In this document: one piece after another, positions 62,481 to 64,000 of the stretch
Position numbering within the stretch: position 1 is the stretch's first letter
How the letters are laid out: the number at the start of each line of letters is the position of its first letter
NCBI GenBank assembly: GCA_937981555.1
Contig: CALJOK010000030.1
Coordinates: 62,001 to 126,000, forward strand
Reading direction: 5' to 3'
DNA: 64,000 nucleotides
Origin: an uncultured Saprospiraceae bacterium
Lineage (GTDB): Bacteria > Bacteroidota > Bacteroidia > Chitinophagales > Saprospiraceae
The notes under the pieces: model-generated
What the model was told of the DNA's origin: nothing
Seen by the model: only the letters and a program-made list of their open reading frames with translations
The model's database searches: none
Made by a program: the position numbers and the translations under genes

Positions 62481-62642
62481 TTATCGAAGCGGATAACCTT
62501 CCACCGTTATTGTCAGGAGAACAATCAATGAAACCATGATTAACCAAAATCGAATGTCTTTGTAATATGGAGTAATATTTTCTGTTACCACGTCAAAAAG
62601 GTTAAAAACAATTAATAAAATTATGAATGAAACGAGTAACAT
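62481..62642 (-). CDS. 53-residue protein with two membrane helices (small ORF)
   Basis: The minus-strand frame from ATG 62642 to TAA 62481 encodes 53 residues: a first hydrophobic helix (LLVSFIILLIVFNLF), a short polar loop (DVVTENITPYYKDIRF) and a second helix (WLIMVSLIVLLTITV) ending EGYPLR. Codon use is ordinary and two clean helices separated by a hairpin loop support a real small membrane protein. It is convergent with nadC, whose terminator ends 22 bases from its stop, and its 5' side has no clear promoter. Nothing in the sequence shows its role. It was not assigned to a named family. Confidence 0.62.
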   Translation of the reverse strand: MLLVSFIILLIVFNLFDVVTENITPYYKDIRFWLIMVSLIVLLTITVEGYPLR

Positions 62643-62974
62643 AGGCGTGATTTTAAAAAGTGATTGTCAATATTTAAATCCATTAAAACTTGTCTTCGAT
62701 TCAAAAGAATCTATTTTCTAGTTAAAGTTTTACAACTACATTTGATAAAATGCTAGATGTAATTCTTTGATTTTTCGACTAAAAAATGATAGTGGATAAA
62801 ATTGTGGGAGGAAATCAAATTGAAAAGGGGAGAATCAAACTTAGTATAACTCTACCTTATGTATTTCAAAAAAGATGCCATGAAATTAAAATAATTTAAA
62901 TTCATTGAAAAGGAAAGAGGTGTTAACGCTTGAGCGCTAACACCTCTATTTATAATAAAAGTCAAACACTCTAG
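62643..62974 (-). other. 332-base intergenic region before pyrD
   Basis: The region lies upstream of the small membrane protein gene on the minus strand and downstream of pyrD. It contains the pyrD terminator hairpin at 62916-62947 (15-bp stem, one mismatch, ending in a short T-rich stretch on the minus strand) and a TACATTTG box at about 62740 in the + direction without a gene after it. No further gene is seen. Confidence 0.5.
62914..62948 (-). terminator. Rho-independent terminator of pyrD
   Basis: AGAGGTGTTAACGCT (62916-62930) pairs with AGCGCTAACACCTCT (62933-62947) with one A-C mismatch. On the minus strand a T-rich run follows. The core matches those at 2693 and 58373. Confidence 0.75.
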
Positions 62975-64000
62975 TTATTTTAGGAGTGCTTGATTAATTC
63001 TCTTTACCATGTATGGTCCTTCATAGACCATTCCTGAATAAACCTGAACCAAAGAAGCTCCTGCCTCTAGTTTTTCTTTTGCATCTTCTGGTGTAGAAAT
63101 TCCTCCTACTCCAATAATTTTGAGTTCTCCGTTCGATTTGGTACTTAAATAACGGATGACTTCTGTCGATCGCTGCTTGACAGGTTTTCCGCTTAGTCCA
63201 CCATTTCCAATTTTCTCGATTTGCTGTTTTGTTGTTTTTAATCCTTCTCGACTGATAGTAGTATTGGTAGCAATGATGCCTGCAATTTTTGAATCTTTGA
63301 CGATTTCTAATATGTCATCTAGTTGAGAATTATTAAGGTCTGGAGCAATTTTTAGCAGGATTGGTTTTGGTGCACTCTTTTTATGATTCATTTCCTGAAG
63401 CATAGTCAATAGTTTTGTCAAAGGTTCTCGATCTTGGAGTGCACGTAAATTAGGCGTATTTGGTGAACTTACATTGACGACAAAATAATCAACGTGGGGA
63501 AATAAAACTTCAAAACAATAGGCGTAATCTTCTGCTGCTCGTTCATTGGGAGTTACTTTGTTTTTTCCAATATTTCCACCAATGATTACACCTTCAGGTT
63601 TTCCTTTTTTTAATCTTTCGACTAAAGCGTGCACGCCTTCATTGTTAAATCCCATTCGATTGATGATGCCTTCATCTTTTTTTAACCGAAAAAGTCGAGG
63701 TTGTGGATTACCATCTTGTGGTTGAGGAGTTACCGTTCCTAATTCAATAAATCCAAACCCCATTGAAGACATCGCATGATAACTTTTTCCATCTTTGTCA
63801 AAACCAGCAGCTAAACCAACTGGATTTTGAAAAGTCAAACCAAAAACTTCTCGCTTTAAACGATCGTCTTTGAGTTCCATTGATTTTTTAAATAAAAAAT
63901 TGACAATTGGAATTGAAAGGGTGATTTTTAATAATCGAATAGTTAGATGATGTGCCTTTTCCGCAGAGAACAAAAAAAGGAATGGCTTGATAAAAATTTT
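62975..64000 (-). CDS. pyrD: Dihydroorotate dehydrogenase (quinone), 5' end outside the window
   Basis: A membrane-associated class 2 dihydroorotate dehydrogenase of pyrimidine synthesis; it passes electrons to quinone. The frame is open to the right edge: codons before the TTG at 63971-63973 still read [15 protein letters not shown], which matches the N-terminal helix of the family, so the true start lies beyond 64000. At least 341 residues are visible. Conserved blocks are [39 protein letters not shown], the FMN site [15 protein letters not shown] with its Ser, [10 protein letters not shown] and [11 protein letters not shown]. pyrD is not linked to other pyr genes here. It is transcribed leftward and terminated at 62914. 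Confidence 0.96.
   Translation of the reverse strand, partial: KIFIKPFLFLFSAEKAHHLTIRLLKITLSIPIVNFLFKKSMELKDDRLKREVFGLTFQNPVGLAAGFDKDGKSYHAMSSMGFGFIELGTVTPQPQDGNPQPRLFRLKKDEGIINRMGFNNEGVHALVERLKKGKPEGVIIGGNIGKNKVTPNERAAEDYAYCFEVLFPHVDYFVVNVSSPNTPNLRALQDREPLTKLLTMLQEMNHKKSAPKPILLKIAPDLNNSQLDDILEIVKDSKIAGIIATNTTISREGLKTTKQQIEKIGNGGLSGKPVKQRSTEVIRYLSTKSNGELKIIGVGGISTPEDAKEKLEAGASLVQVYSGMVYEGPYMVKRINQALLK

Noticed and set aside
62975-63973. A pyrD start at the TTG at 63973
   Set aside because: In-frame codons beyond it still match the N-terminal helix of the family and no stop occurs before the edge, so the gene is truncated by the window.

Overview
The window is AT-rich chromosomal DNA from a member of the Bacteroidota. 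Evidence: gliding/type IX secretion genes (gldM, gldN, gldB), a secreted phosphatase with a type IX-like sorting tail, TAnnTTTG promoter boxes, weak or absent Shine-Dalgarno sequences, DUF3667 and PorT-like families, and TPR histidine kinases. The large TPR-CHAT protein beside an ECF sigma factor suggests the Saprospiria, but that placement is inference. Both ends cut genes: a fadJ-like gene at the left and pyrD at the right. No rRNA, CRISPR array or intact transposase gene was seen; one tRNA (Leu, UAG) is present.

Layout. 1-3.7 kb: fadJ-like 5' end, a small coiled-coil membrane protein, serA, bioY and the 3' remnant of a TIM-barrel epimerase gene. 3.9-10.3 kb: a four-gene phosphorelay operon (NIT-HAMP-GAF hybrid kinase, CheR, CheB, receiver-kinase). 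10.3-12.6 kb: xdhC and an Asp-box propeller protein. 12.9-19.4 kb: three tandem paralogous TPR sensor kinases and one LuxR-type response regulator. 19.5-27.2 kb: SWIM protein, alaS, M23 peptidase, DUF3667 protein, gatB, MerR regulator. 27.8-30.2 kb: gldM-gldN without gldK/gldL upstream. 30.2-33.5 kb: rmlD and a bifunctional RelA/SpoT. 33.9-35.8 kb: a metal locus (CDF exporter, Fur-family regulator, matching 15-bp palindromes, and a methyltransferase gene broken by a frameshift and a 175-bp MITE-like insertion). 35.9-43.1 kb: SulP transporter, tRNA-Leu, then tig-clpP-clpX. 43.2-47.7 kb: a possible small RNA, truA, a hypothetical, a GNAT protein and a GT39 enzyme. 48.1-52.5 kb: TPR-CHAT protease, membrane TPR (anti-sigma-like) protein and ECF sigma factor. 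52.6-64 kb: glyA, sorting-tail phosphatase, muconolactone-isomerase-like protein, lipoprotein, 2OG oxygenase, gldB, PorT-like barrel, nadC, an unlisted 53-residue membrane protein and pyrD.

How the parts work together. Housekeeping genes are interleaved with signalling modules. The most attractive candidate for an undescribed system is the CHAT/TPR/ECF trio: the predicted topology places the CHAT protease and the TPR part of the membrane protein on the same side of the inner membrane, so proteolytic release of the sigma factor is plausible. The second is the metal locus, where two near-identical palindromes sit at the same place in two promoters and one of the two controlled genes has decayed. 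The third is the trio of tandem kinases, all of which seem to start with TTG and lack the usual Asp-rich G1 box. Promoter, terminator and hairpin calls were made by eye.
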